Source of the DNA: Thelonectria olida
Taxonomy: Eukaryota > Ascomycota > Sordariomycetes > Hypocreales > Nectriaceae
Length of the DNA: 64,000 bases
Assembly (NCBI GenBank): GCA_020736575.1
Contig: JAGPYM010000005.1
Span: forward strand, 434,001 to 498,000
Direction of reading: 5' to 3'
Positions 31,453-41,639 of the stretch are shown piece after piece. The notes below the pieces were generated by a model that worked only from the letters and a program-made list of their open reading frames with translations, had not been told where the DNA came from and did no database searches. The first letter of the stretch is position 1. Each line of letters opens with the position of its first letter. Made by a program: the position numbers and the translations under genes.

Positions 31453-34150
31453 TGTGGCAGCTGAGGCTGGTGATTTGACAGCTGTGAAGATTGAACTGAA
31501 AGCGCACGACGTATCTGGTCGTGGTCGGGGACAATGCGTAGAAAAAAGCGAAGCTCCGAAGTGGTTGGAAGGTCGGCTTCTTGGGTTGTTGACCTTGGTT
31601 CCATGACGTGAACTCGGGATTGGACAGGCCAATGAGAAGTTGCGATTTAACCGGGGACTGCAACGGGAACCGGGGCAAAATAAATTGTAAAGTGCGGGCG
31701 GGATCTAATTTATTTTAGCCGACTAGACGGGAACTATTTAATTGAATTGATAAAAAGCTGATAGGTGAGTGGATGAGACGGTTAGAGATAGATTGCAATT
31801 AAGTACTCGTCTACGAGAGCTCCTGGTAATGGTGGCTCAGCCCGTTCACAAAAGATGACAACGGGTCATCAAGGGCCCTGAACGTCATGTCAGTGTCATG
31901 AAGAAGAGAATTTCATACTATTGGCAATCAAGGGCCCAACATTCAGGAGCTTGGGTGAGAAGGGTTCGAGCTTCCTCACTCCCCCGAAGTCATCGATTGG
32001 GAAGGCATCTGGTGCGTGTCTGAATCCTCACCAAACTCGCTTCTCGGGAGCATCCATCCAGTGCACCTATCCCGCAAAGATAGTTTCTTGCCCTACCAAG
32101 TGGAGCATAGACAGAGGAGCCCGGATGTAAGACTGTGGCGTTAGAGCGTGGCTGGCTAATGAAGTTTATCTGAATTTGGAGATCTCCCTCGTGTCTTTTC
32201 AGGTAGGACTACAAGTCAGTCCTGACCTTGGCCAGCTGAGTTATCGAGAGTGCCAATGTGCGAACGGATTAGCAAAAAGTAATCATTCCAGTCGCGGCTG
32301 GTAAGATGACGGTAATATAAATGTCTTCTAAAGCAGCTTGCAAAGACATAGTTAAATAGGCACATGACATGACAAGACCGCGATAAAAGGGTGAAGGGTG
32401 GGGAGATGGTGCTAGCTGCATCCACGGGCATGTGCCTTGCATTACCCCGGATCAAACTTTCCAAGGAAGGGAATCGAGTGCGTGCGAATGTGTTGGGTTG
32501 TCAGTGCTTATGCGCTCTGTCAGTCTGCTGGTATTACGTAGGGATATACTGACATTGACGATTTGAATGCGTGTTCCGCCTCTCCTTCGTCAACCAGACT
32601 TGTTGTTGGGCCTCGTCCAAGCTCCAACTTGGTTGACGACCCCGCTATTGCACGCAGGAAAGACACGGCCCAACGTTTCTTCTTTGTTTTGTCTTCTGAC
32701 GTGGACTGCTGTGGCGGTGAAGTCCAACTAGCGCCAGTTACAACCTTCCCCAACTTGATGGAAACGAGCCGAGTTGTTTCGTGTTGTTTCGTTTGCAAGC
32801 CTGTAGTTCCTCATCTTCTGTAGAGGATTCATCATATGGTCTGCTTCTTTAAGAGACAAGAGCGAATTGGAACGAGCTCCTTCTAAGAATATAACTGCAG
32901 GTACCTAGTCTACTTCGTATTGCCTGCCATGCATGCGGCTGTTGCGTGTATCACGTTCTGCAGCAGGCCTCATCCAGGGAAGGAACCGTGGGATGCGCCA
33001 CGCGATCGGGAGGTGCCGCTAAAACACAACCTCGCACAGAGGACTTCCACTGGCCATTGCCAATGTTTGGTCCCAGGGAGGGCCCCAAATCCATGGAGAC
33101 GGACGGGGACCCTCTGGCGACTGCCCGGAGGAGGAGCGCAGTGCGCGGCAGTGGGTTGCATTTCTCTTGGACCTCACCAGGGGGCTTGCCTAGCACCGGG
33201 CCGTCCACGCTCGCTCAGACCAAGAGTCCCAGACCAAGCCCGAAAGAGGCCCCTATTTTAGTTGGGCAGGGCAGGGACCGCCTGCCCAGGTGGTCTTTGG
33301 TTCCCTGAGGTGGTATCAGACGGGACACTCCACTGAGAATAGCCAGGTGGGTGCACCAGGAAGGTACGTTGGGAGTACTTGCTAGCTCAGGGCACTTGGG
33401 ACACTTGGGACACTTGGGACACCCGCCCAACCTCTCCTCCACTCGCTCTTCCCCTTCCAGACTGGACTTCGGTTGCGTTGCTCCACCCACTCTCTTTTGG
33501 GCAGACACTTCCATGCTTCTTCTTTCTCCCCAAAAGACAGCACCGACTCTCATCAGGCTTGTTCCAGCTTTTCGCATTCTGCCGTTTTACCTCTGAATCA
33601 AGCGTCTCTTCCACGTCATCATCTTTGCTGCTCCTCAATCTGTCTCTTTCATAGACGTGTCTATTTCTCCTCCCTCGTTCCTCCGTCTTGTTTGCGCCGC
33701 AATTGTCTGTCTTCGTCTTCTTCAACACGACCCATTCGAAAAAAGCACGCCACGCCACGGCCGGCCACTGTCCACACTCAGCCATACCCTTGCAATCACA
33801 AAGCCACCCACCCCCTGCTCTGCTCTTTTTCCACCTTCGGTCGCCGTACCTGACAGCCTACGACCCTGAACTGAGAAACGGTTGTTCTCCTTTCCAAACG
33901 CCTCTTTCTTGACTGTTTCTGCGGGGACTTGAAACTTCGCTTCGTCATCGAATTCCGCCCTTCGCATTGTCCATCGCCGGCTTCGACTAAGTGGGAGCAA
34001 GACAAGATCGCACCCCAAACAAGTATTCGTTGCTTGACCAACCCCCGTCGCTTGCTGTCACCGGATTCCCCCTTTCAGCAACCGCGTCTCCCGTCCCGTC
34101 GAGTCGAGTCGAACCGAATTCTTCCAATCGCTACAACCCATCTCGAAGCA
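31453..34150. other. Long intergenic region and pyrimidine-rich leader
   Basis: 2.7 kb between etr1 (minus) and the next plus-strand gene. An AT-rich patch occurs at 31677-31760. From about 33420 to 34150 the plus strand is strongly C/T rich, matching a promoter and long leader for the gene at 34151. The frame stays open for 74 codons before that gene's ATG but offers no earlier ATG. A short tandem repeat is listed separately. Confidence 0.5.
33391..33420 (+). repeat. 9-bp tandem repeat
   Basis: About three copies of acacttggg (first copy gcacttggg) head to tail, followed by a partial copy. It lies about 730 bp upstream of the next start codon. No function can be read from it. Confidence 0.8.
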
Positions 34151-34792
34151 ATGCCGTCTCTCTTGAATGGGAGCTCCAGAGCTCCGCGCTTCGAGCTACC
34201 TGCTCTCAATCTCAACTTTGGCAGCATCACCGATGGCACCAACATTCCTCCGCCTCCGGACTCTCCGGTTCAGAAGGTCCCAACTCCTCCTCAGACTCCT
34301 CCCCCCACCAAAGATGTCAAGGATCCCATCAAGGAGTCCAATGACGAGAGCAAGAATGCTCCTACCAACGGTAATTTAGCTGGTACCAAGCGCAATGCAG
34401 ACGATGCTGCTGTTCCCCTGAGCCCGGCCGCGTCGAGCCGCCAAGGCAGCATCCGTCGCCTTTTTAGCAGGACCACGTTGAATAACAGTTACGTAGAGGG
34501 CCAGATGTCGAACGGGAGTCTTTCGGTCGCCAATGGAGCCCGACCTTCCAGCCAAGGCGGTTCCAGCTTCATGGATGAGCGCAAATCCAAGAGGAGCAGT
34601 GGCTGGTTCCGACGGATAAGGACTGGAGACTCGACTCCCAAGCGGTCCAGCACCGTCTACGAGGCCGCGCCCCCTACGCCGACAGTCGTCAAGAAGCCCT
34701 CGGGCCCGCCGCCTCCCATGATTCCCGAGCTGACCGATCTCGAGAAAGACGAAGGAAGCCTGGGCGATGACCTTTTCAAGAACATCAAGTAA
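34151..34792 (+). CDS. Ser/Pro-rich protein of unknown function
   Basis: A single exon of 213 residues; I do not recognise a domain. The start is the first ATG of the frame. It has a hydrophobic-acidic opening (RFELPALNLNFGSITDGTNI), a Pro/Thr stretch (PTPPQTPPPTKD), a basic patch SSRQGSIRRLFSRTTLNNSY that looks like a phosphorylatable membrane-binding or 14-3-3-type site, a second basic motif RKSKRSSGWFRRIRTGDSTP, and an acidic end ELTDLEKDEGSLGDDLFKNI. Most is probably disordered. The very long C/T-rich leader suggests strong or regulated expression. The two basic blocks and the acidic tail look like the conserved parts. Confidence 0.7.
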   Translation: MPSLLNGSSRAPRFELPALNLNFGSITDGTNIPPPPDSPVQKVPTPPQTPPPTKDVKDPIKESNDESKNAPTNGNLAGTKRNADDAAVPLSPAASSRQGSIRRLFSRTTLNNSYVEGQMSNGSLSVANGARPSSQGGSSFMDERKSKRSSGWFRRIRTGDSTPKRSSTVYEAAPPTPTVVKKPSGPPPPMIPELTDLEKDEGSLGDDLFKNIK

Positions 34793-36280
34793 TTCGACCC
34801 GCTACACCTTTTTACGACAGTCTGAAGCAACGCAGCAGCAACAATCAACGCAGCCTTTTGCGATTTCTTACACTCATTTTTCCGCTTTATTCGACGATTT
34901 GAGACAGCTACATCAATTTGCACCCTTTCTTCTACATTCCTGGACGAGCAACGACGCATCCGAGCCGACCAATGTTTTGGGAATTTTTCCCCTTGTTTCA
35001 TTTATTTATTTGAGCGTCAGGCTGAGCTGGGTCCTTTATACACACTCTGGGGACTAGATGCTTGCTTGATGGTGAAAATTTGAGGAAGAGCAGCAGAGTG
35101 ATGGAGAGCACCAAGAGAAGGAGAGATATGGAGCACGAGGAAGGCTCATCGAGATACCCAGCTCGTTTCCGCGAGCTCATTTATCTGGCATGCGGCACAT
35201 GGACTTTTCTTTTTACCCTTTGACATTTCTCGTCCTCCCATGGTCATAATTGGAGATGGACTCATTCCCTACACATATTCCCTTGATTCACCCTTATCGA
35301 AAACTACACACTAACACCGCACCATCACCACGAGACAACAACAAGAAAATGTCAATAATATTATTGTTAAATTTGGAATTTCGAGTGGCCGTTTGATCTA
35401 TATTAGGAGGACCCATCGTATTCGTCCCTTGGTGTTTATCCATGGGGAAAAGCTTTGCAGAGGGAGGCCACTCCGGGGCAGGTTTGGGGGCTCTTTTTCT
35501 TTGGCGGGAGCTACAGGGGGGGGAGAACAGCTGTCCGCCTCTATAGCAAGATGCAATAAGAACTTGAGCTTGTGCTATAGTATTTCAACATGCGAACTTT
35601 CCGCGTTGCCCCCATGAACTTGGTCCTCCACGCCGAAACTAACAAGCCGAAAGCCATAACTGACGCTCGGAGACGAGTTAGGAAGTTGAGTTTCTAAGTA
35701 TCCAGTGATAACAACCTCCATGTGATTCATACGGAATAGGCCGGGGAATAGAAGCTGTTTCTGTTGCGTGTTAGTCTATTGGTCAGGTTTCGTTGTCACC
35801 ATTGCGTCATCCCGGTCCTCGTCAACGGTTCCAGATGGTTTTAAAAATGACCACTATTGCGGATGAAAAGATGAGGATAGTATAAAGAGCGGGAATCGTT
35901 TCCTAGTTGACAACCACTTGGTTTCGTTTCCAGAGAGGTACGTCGATGGCAAAGGGAGCTGCATCAATTGTGCTGTGCCTCAACTGCTGTGTCACGCCAA
36001 TACCGGTGTTCAGTCCTTAATAGGCTGCCCTTAGTGTTGATTTATATGTACGGCATATTGCACATACCGCCAGCCGGTTACACGGAGATCCGAGCTAAGA
36101 GCTTCCGTCAGGATCTAAGCGATGCCATCATTACACAATCGAGCTGAAGTGTTACCCAAATTTGGTGGAAACGGAGTTACCCTGGAGTTGAACAGGGAGA
36201 CAATTCTCGAAGTAGGTAGATATTTTCAGTTCGGTTTGACAACAAGGACCTTAGTGAACTGCGAGCTAGTCTTCGTCCAA
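34793..36280. other. Convergent intergenic region
   Basis: 1.5 kb between the ends of the Ser/Pro-rich gene (plus) and the SDR gene (minus). It includes AT-rich sequence at 35270-35400 and G runs at about 35515. The small frames seem to be chance and no RNA gene was seen. Confidence 0.5.
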
Positions 36281-37335
36281 TTAAACATTCAGGCCGTCGG
36301 CCCTCAGGTTGTCATACAACGCCTCCCCGGCAGCGACATATCCTGGCACGAGAATGGCCTCGCCAGTGGGCATTGGCGAGTCGAACAGGGGCACAACTCT
36401 CGTCTTGCCTTTGCTAACTTCGAAGATGGTGCCGTCGCCCAGGTTCTCGTCCTCGACCAACTGCCACATGGCCTCCGCGATCTCCTCGGGCTCGACGAGG
36501 ACCGTGTCTGGTTCCAGCATCGAGGCCTTAGTAGGGTCATCACGCCACAAGGGAGTCTAGAGAGAGTAAGTTAGCCTAGGCGAAGAGCACCGCGTTTTCA
36601 TGATTGCAAATGCATCGTTACTCACTCTAACAGCTCCGGGTGCTACGCATCCTACCCGAATGCCGAGTTGATCGCGCAACCCCCCAAGCGACCGCACAAA
36701 CCCGTGCAGACCGTGCTTGCTAGCGAAATACAACGGCGTATTGATGCCAGAAGTATAGCCAGCCATGCTGCCCACGTGTACCAAGCTCCCCTTCTGCTTG
36801 TTCTTGGTCCAGTGGCTAATCGCCAGCTGACTGATGCGAATAGGCGAAACAAGGTTCACATCCAGCACGGCGTAATGGCCCGGGTCGGAATCGGCTGGAT
36901 CCCGCGACACGGTGTCCGGGTTCGTCTCTGTCTTGGGAGGCTCCCAGAAGGACGACCACTTGGGCTCGAAGAGACCGGCGCCGGGGACGACAATGTCGAT
37001 GCTGGGCAAGACCTCCAGAGCTGTCTTCCACATGGCGTTCAGCTTAGGCCACGACGCCACGTTTGTTTGGACGAAGAGGGCTCCCGCTTTGCCCGAGTCG
37101 CGGGAGTATTGCTGGGCCTTGACCAACTCCTCGGCCTCTGGCTGGAGCTTGAGGTCGGCAATGAGGACAGAGCAGCCCTTTGCGAGTAGGATTTTGACAA
37201 ATTCAAGGTTGATTCCTAAAAAACGAAAGAAAAATGTTAGTTGAGGGAAACGATGATGGCTTGCTCTCGGTGTAAGTCCTTACCAGAGCCTCCACCAGTG
37301 ACGACGGCGCCCTTTCCTTCAACCGAGATACCCAT
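36281..37335 (-). CDS. Short-chain dehydrogenase/reductase, 15-hydroxyprostaglandin dehydrogenase-like
   Basis: Three exons (37335-37284, 37215-36626, 36556-36281) encode 305 residues. The N-terminal Rossmann motif VTGGGSGIN (about 12-20) forms across intron 1, with the acidic ADLK after strand 2, as in NAD(H)-preferring members. The catalytic set is visible: Asn138 (VLDVNLVSPI), Ser167 (HVGSMAG), and Tyr180 and Lys184 (YFASK). The cofactor-loop segment VGCVAPGAVRTPLW is restored by splicing intron 2 (36557-36625). The protein should be a cytosolic oxidoreductase acting on a hydroxyl or keto group. The substrate cannot be read from sequence. It lies 0.4 kb 3' of the anion transporter in the same direction. 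The closest general match is the fungal 15-PGDH-like SDR group. Confidence 0.9.
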
Positions 37336-37738
37336 GATGGAAAGAAAAAAAAAAGGAATAATAGCAAAATGATAAAACCCCAAATTTAGGAAAAAAAAAA
37401 ACACTCCTTGTAACTAGTATTTAATCAGTTGTCTGTAGGGTTGCGGTTGCGGCTGCGGTTATCGTCGTCCGATTGTGTATAAGTTATGCTCCGGATTTCC
37501 TGAACTCGCCGGCCACACTCGCGGGGTGAGGAGTACAAAAGAAGAGGAGGAACAGAATTTGGGGAAGAAACCTGCGGGGTAGCTCTCGGCTTTTATCAGC
37601 TACGTAACTTCAGCATATGGTAAGTCATTATGTAGGCATTGGCACATGGGCTGAGGATTATATACGCGATGCAGGGGCGCAACCAACAGCAACATGATGG
37701 AACTATCTACCCCCCCGGGCCTTGCTTCAGCTTCAGCT
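37336..37738. other. Intergenic region, SDR promoter
   Basis: Poly-A runs just upstream of the SDR start (plus strand 37342-37353 and 37391-37400) make poly-T on its coding strand. A ggttgcggttgcggctgcggtt imperfect repeat lies at about 37439-37460. It contains the promoter of the SDR gene and the 3' flank of the transporter. Confidence 0.5.
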
Positions 37739-39629
37739 TCATGGCCCCTTCTCTTCGTCCCCCGATCCTTGCACATCGTCCGTGGTGCCCTCCGGGGTTC
37801 CCTCCCGGCATGCCCAGCCATCCACGCGCTTTAGCGTCTCACGCCCCCACACCCGGTTCATAAGCGACAATCGGACGGGCACCAGGGCGATGATGATCAA
37901 AGGGAACGCGGGGGCGGCCACCGTGAGCGTCACGCCGAACACGATGCCTGTGAGGACGATCTGGGTGACAGTGTAGGCGTGGATGCCGGCCCAGGTCACG
38001 CCGAGGGGAAGCTCTGGGAGCTCTGAGGGAGGAGTCAGGAGATGGCCTATCCGTTCGAGAATGGGGTTGACGGAGAGGGACTGGTAGCCCATGAACATGA
38101 AGAGGCCGGCGAGCACGGACGTCTGGGTCAAGCCAAGCAGCTTCTGGAGAGGGGGCGAGACGAAGATGAGGATGAGGGAAGCTTGGATGAAGTGCGAGTA
38201 TCGCTGTTCATACGTCCTCGCGACGGGGTGAGGTGGTTCCCGCTCCTCTGCGTCTGCGGTCGGTTCCGGACTTTCGACGACATAGTGCATCAACGACTCG
38301 GAGTGTAAGGGGGCTTGCGGCAGAAGTCCGTTTGCTGGCGGTATGCCAAGGATGCCGCAGATGATGGTGGTTGTTCCGAGCAGGACAATGTCCCAGGCAT
38401 ATCCGCCGGGCTTCTTCGTACCGTACCGCTTCACTGTGCATATGATGCTGCTGATTTCGTGGTCAAAGTAGAATAGGACGGTGATGATGGCGCCGGGAAT
38501 CATGGATAAGAAGACCCACTCGACGGGGAGTTCCCAGAACCGTACGAAAAAGGTTGATCGGACTGGGTTTGTTGGCCTGAACGATGTTTGAACTTGGAGA
38601 CGCTCGTGGTCGAGTGAGGCGAGCTCGCCCATGTACGGGATGCCGATCCAGAACACTATCGAGATGGCAGCAGCGTACTCGGTCAGGCCAAGACGGACGT
38701 AGCGATGAAACAGAGGCTTCCAAGAGTTGGCCGTCGACAGAACAATGGCAACGATGCACGTCCCAAAGGCGCCGATGATGGCATACAAGAAGGCGGCAAA
38801 CGAGACACTCGCGTGCGTGCGCTTCAGCTCCATGGCCGCCTTGTGGAAATAAATGACACTGTTCAACAGCGAGAATATGTCGGCGCTGAAGTGCGTCACG
38901 TATTGCATGGTCCAGTCGTGTGCGTTGAAGATGGCCAGGATGTAGTGCATCCAACCGGCGTGGATCAGAGACCATGCCATGACTGGTAGGAACTGGACCT
39001 AGTAACCGATGAGCTGAGAGTGTTTGGACGGAAGAGAGGCAGTTGCTTACATGGAAGTGTTCTTCACATAGTTCATATATATTCTCAGCCAGGACAGAGA
39101 ATGGACCAGTGACACCAAGGATGGTGAGAGGTTGACCAGAGAATCTACGAATAAAGTCGTTAGTATGGCCACTCCGCAAGTTACGAAGGTATGACCAAGT
39201 TGCTCACAACGAGAAGATGAGGCCGCATAGTCCTGTACTGAAGACTACCTCAATCGTACCCCACGACTTGCCAGTCAAGACGTACAAGTCACTAGCAAAA
39301 GTGATGCCAGGCAAGATGTTGGTGAAAAAGATGTAAACAGAACTGGCAATGACCTGCTGATTGAACACCAGCCAATCTGACGCATATCGGCTTCTGAGGT
39401 TGACTATGTCTTCTCTCAGAAGCCGAAACGGGCGCAGCTTGCCCCCAACACCAAAGTAATTGGATGAGTGTCGAGAGCTGTTCGGGAGCGTCGAATCATG
39501 GAAACTGACTTCTTCGTCGCCTGCACGTGAAACTGGTCGTATGTCATCTCCGAGGGACCGATGGGCGGATGTTGTAGGGTTGAGGTTGGAAGGGCTCTCG
39601 GCCCTAGTAAGTCGTGAGTCTCTCGCCAT
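37739..39629 (-). CDS. HCO3-/anion (borate) transporter, Bor1 family
   Basis: Exons 39629-39208, 39144-39051 and 38998-37739 encode 591 residues. Splicing of two short introns (63 and 52 bp) restores the first membrane segments: FTNILPGITFASDL, GLIFSLFSGQPLTILGVTGP, AENIYELCEEHF, then MAWSLIHAGWMHY. GITFASDL and FSGQPLTILGVTGP are hallmark strings of the SLC4-type HCO3- transporter family. Roughly 10-14 hydrophobic helices follow, including GTCIVAIVLSTANSW, MIPGAIITVLFYFDHEIS, WDIVLLGTTTIICGILGIPP and VTQIVLTGIVFGVTLTVAAP. Fungal members such as Bor1 export borate at the plasma membrane or affect vacuolar traits. The true substrate is not determined. The first 75 residues are a polar cytosolic tail. 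The gene is divergent from mtg1. Confidence 0.93.
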
Positions 39630-40130
39630 TGGAGCAATTCCTCGACTCTGCGGTCGTTTAGATAGAGGAGTATCTCTAGAGTTGCGTGAAGGGGGTGGGC
39701 GACCATTTTGACCATTTATTTCAGCCTGGAGCCTCTCGATCTTTCACATCTTGGCAAGGAACCTTTTCTCGTCATGATCGCCTTGGCATGCAAATAGCTT
39801 GACCATTATCCACAGACTGTGATTCATCGAGCCGCAAGTTGCGCAAGTCAGTTCACCGAGACTGGCTGGCGAATGATCCGCGTGTTCGAATCCCCCGAGA
39901 CCATTGGCCCATAAGGTTCCTCGGCATGACGTCACAACGGCACTATAAAGCGATAAGGACCCTTCAATTGCTTATCGGCACGTGCTTTCGTGGGGCAAGG
40001 CTGAGAAGCTGTCGCGAGATGCATCGAGACATTGGAAATTTTAAGCTCCTCAGTAACTTTTCGAAACAAATCGAAATCCCATTGCCGCCGCACATGCATT
40101 CGCTTTCGAGGTGAATGCGCCCTGTAAATA
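39630..40130. promoter_or_regulatory. Divergent promoter of the anion transporter and mtg1
   Basis: 500 bp between two diverging genes. It contains a perfect cAMP-response-type palindrome TGACGTCA at 39928-39935, a TATAAA at 39945-39950 pointing toward mtg1, and a CACGTG E-box at 39979-39984. These are matches to known bZIP and bHLH site types. Occupancy is not shown. Confidence 0.5.
39928..39935. promoter_or_regulatory. CRE-type palindrome TGACGTCA
   Basis: A perfect 8-bp ATF/CREB palindrome, 10 bp before a TATAAA and about 200 bp upstream of the mtg1 start. Established knowledge: fungal bZIP factors bind this site. Its use here is inference. Confidence 0.45.
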
Positions 40131-41162
40131 ATGTTGCAATCAATAAAGCCGACCCAATTCATCCCCCGTCGATCCTTTGAGATCCCCGCTTCAGTCCCCA
40201 AGACCTATTTCCTCGGTCACCATAAGGCCGGCCAGTCCAAAATTACCCAGACCCTCTCCAACATCTCACTCGTTCTCGAATGCAGAGACTTTCGACTCCC
40301 GCTATCAACACACAACCCCTACCTCGATCGCTCCATCGCCGGCCGCGAGCGCATCATCGTCTATACAAAGTCCGATCTCGGAACCGACACCCCCACCGCC
40401 GCCAATGCTCTGCGCAAGCTACACGGCGATCGCATCGTCCTCTGGGACAAGCACCGGCCCGATACGACGAAGAACCTTCTGCGAAAAGTTAAGGAAGTCG
40501 CGCGGGCGGTCGATTCGTTGACGGGCATGCGCGTCCTCATCGTGGGAATGCCCAATGTCGGCAAGAGCACGCTGCTAAACACGCTGCGCAAGCTCGGCAC
40601 ACGGGGCAAGAAGGCCAAGGCGGCCAAGACAGGCGACCAGGCTGGCGTCACGCGCAAACTCGGCACGCCCGTCAAGATCTTAGAGACGGAGGAGAACGGC
40701 GGCGTGGGCGATGGGGTGTACGTGCTGGACACGCCTGGTATCTTCCAGCCGTACGTCGAGGACGGCGAAACCATGCTCAAGATTGCCCTGATGCAGGGCA
40801 TCAAGACGGGGTTGATCCCAGATGAGGTGCTGGCAGACTATCTCCTGTACAGACTGAATCTGTGGGACCCTGCATTGTACGAGCGATGGAGCGAGCCGAC
40901 CAACGATGTAAACAAGTTCCTAGAAAGCGTTAGCATGAAGGAGGGTAAGATCAAGAAAGGCGGAATCCCAAACTGGCAAAAAGCTGCTGCTCGAGTATTG
41001 TCTTCGTGGCGAAACGGCGACCTTGGGAGATATATTCTAGATGACCTATCCGAGGAAACTGTGCAAAAGTATCAGACTCGATTGGAGGAGCCTGCGCTGA
41101 GCCTGAACCAAGCAAAGAAGCAACAGAAGTTGGCGCGTTCCCAGGAGAGAGCTGGCGCATAA
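40131..41162 (+). CDS. mtg1: Mitochondrial ribosome-assembly GTPase Mtg1
   Basis: A single exon of 343 residues starting at an ATG in TAAATAATG context. The GTPase motifs are in circularly permuted order: G4 TKSD at 79-82 comes before G1 GMPNVGKS at 139-146, then the G2 Thr174 region (GVTRK) and G3 DTPG at 200-203. This order is diagnostic for the YlqF/Mtg1 family. The N-terminus (MLQSIKPTQFIPRRSF) has basic residues and no acids before Glu17, fitting mitochondrial targeting. Mtg1 acts in the matrix on the large mitoribosomal subunit. The C-terminus carries the family's helical part (LADYLLYRLNLWDPALYERW) and ends in a basic helix. Confidence 0.95.
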   Translation: MLQSIKPTQFIPRRSFEIPASVPKTYFLGHHKAGQSKITQTLSNISLVLECRDFRLPLSTHNPYLDRSIAGRERIIVYTKSDLGTDTPTAANALRKLHGDRIVLWDKHRPDTTKNLLRKVKEVARAVDSLTGMRVLIVGMPNVGKSTLLNTLRKLGTRGKKAKAAKTGDQAGVTRKLGTPVKILETEENGGVGDGVYVLDTPGIFQPYVEDGETMLKIALMQGIKTGLIPDEVLADYLLYRLNLWDPALYERWSEPTNDVNKFLESVSMKEGKIKKGGIPNWQKAAARVLSSWRNGDLGRYILDDLSEETVQKYQTRLEEPALSLNQAKKQQKLARSQERAGA

Positions 41163-41639
41163 CGATTCCACCCTCCACCCCAAGAATTGTAACAATAGGG
41201 CATTTGCCTTGTACATTAGACACTCTGTATCATACCAATGAAATCTATTCATTCTGTCAAAGCCCCGATAAATCTTTTCCCGTGAAACATCCTTCGTTGC
41301 AGCTGTCTAGGACCTCTTTTAGGTCGAGCCGTGGCGTAAGCCTGGTAGGGTATATAAATGGTAGATAGGTAAGGCATGTATGTAACCGCCGAGCCTTGAG
41401 AAGCCGAACCTCAAATGTCGACTGGCGGCAAAAGGATAGAATGAAGGAAACCAAAAGAAAACAGATCAGAGAAGAAAAACAGAAACCCTCCCGCATCATT
41501 GATGATGAGTTGAGACGCCGGAAATGCACACCAGCCAAAAACTCCTGGAATCATCCACCAGACCCAAAAAAAGAAAAAGAAAAATACAACCGGTGACCGG
41601 TTTGGAACCATACGCCGCATCATTTGAAATCCATGCACA
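41163..41639. other. Convergent intergenic region
   Basis: 3' flanks of mtg1 (plus) and the Cti6-like gene (minus). It includes an A-rich stretch (41564-41584) that gives poly-T on the minus strand. No gene. Confidence 0.5.

Noticed and set aside
32520..32823. Opposed frames of 86-92 codons in the 31.5-34.1 kb gap
   Set aside because: They overlap on both strands, with no splice signals or similarity. Probably chance.
39841..39915. tRNA-like B-box (gttcgaatcccc) upstream of mtg1
   Set aside because: The T-stem pairs poorly and there is no A-box or acceptor stem at the right distance.
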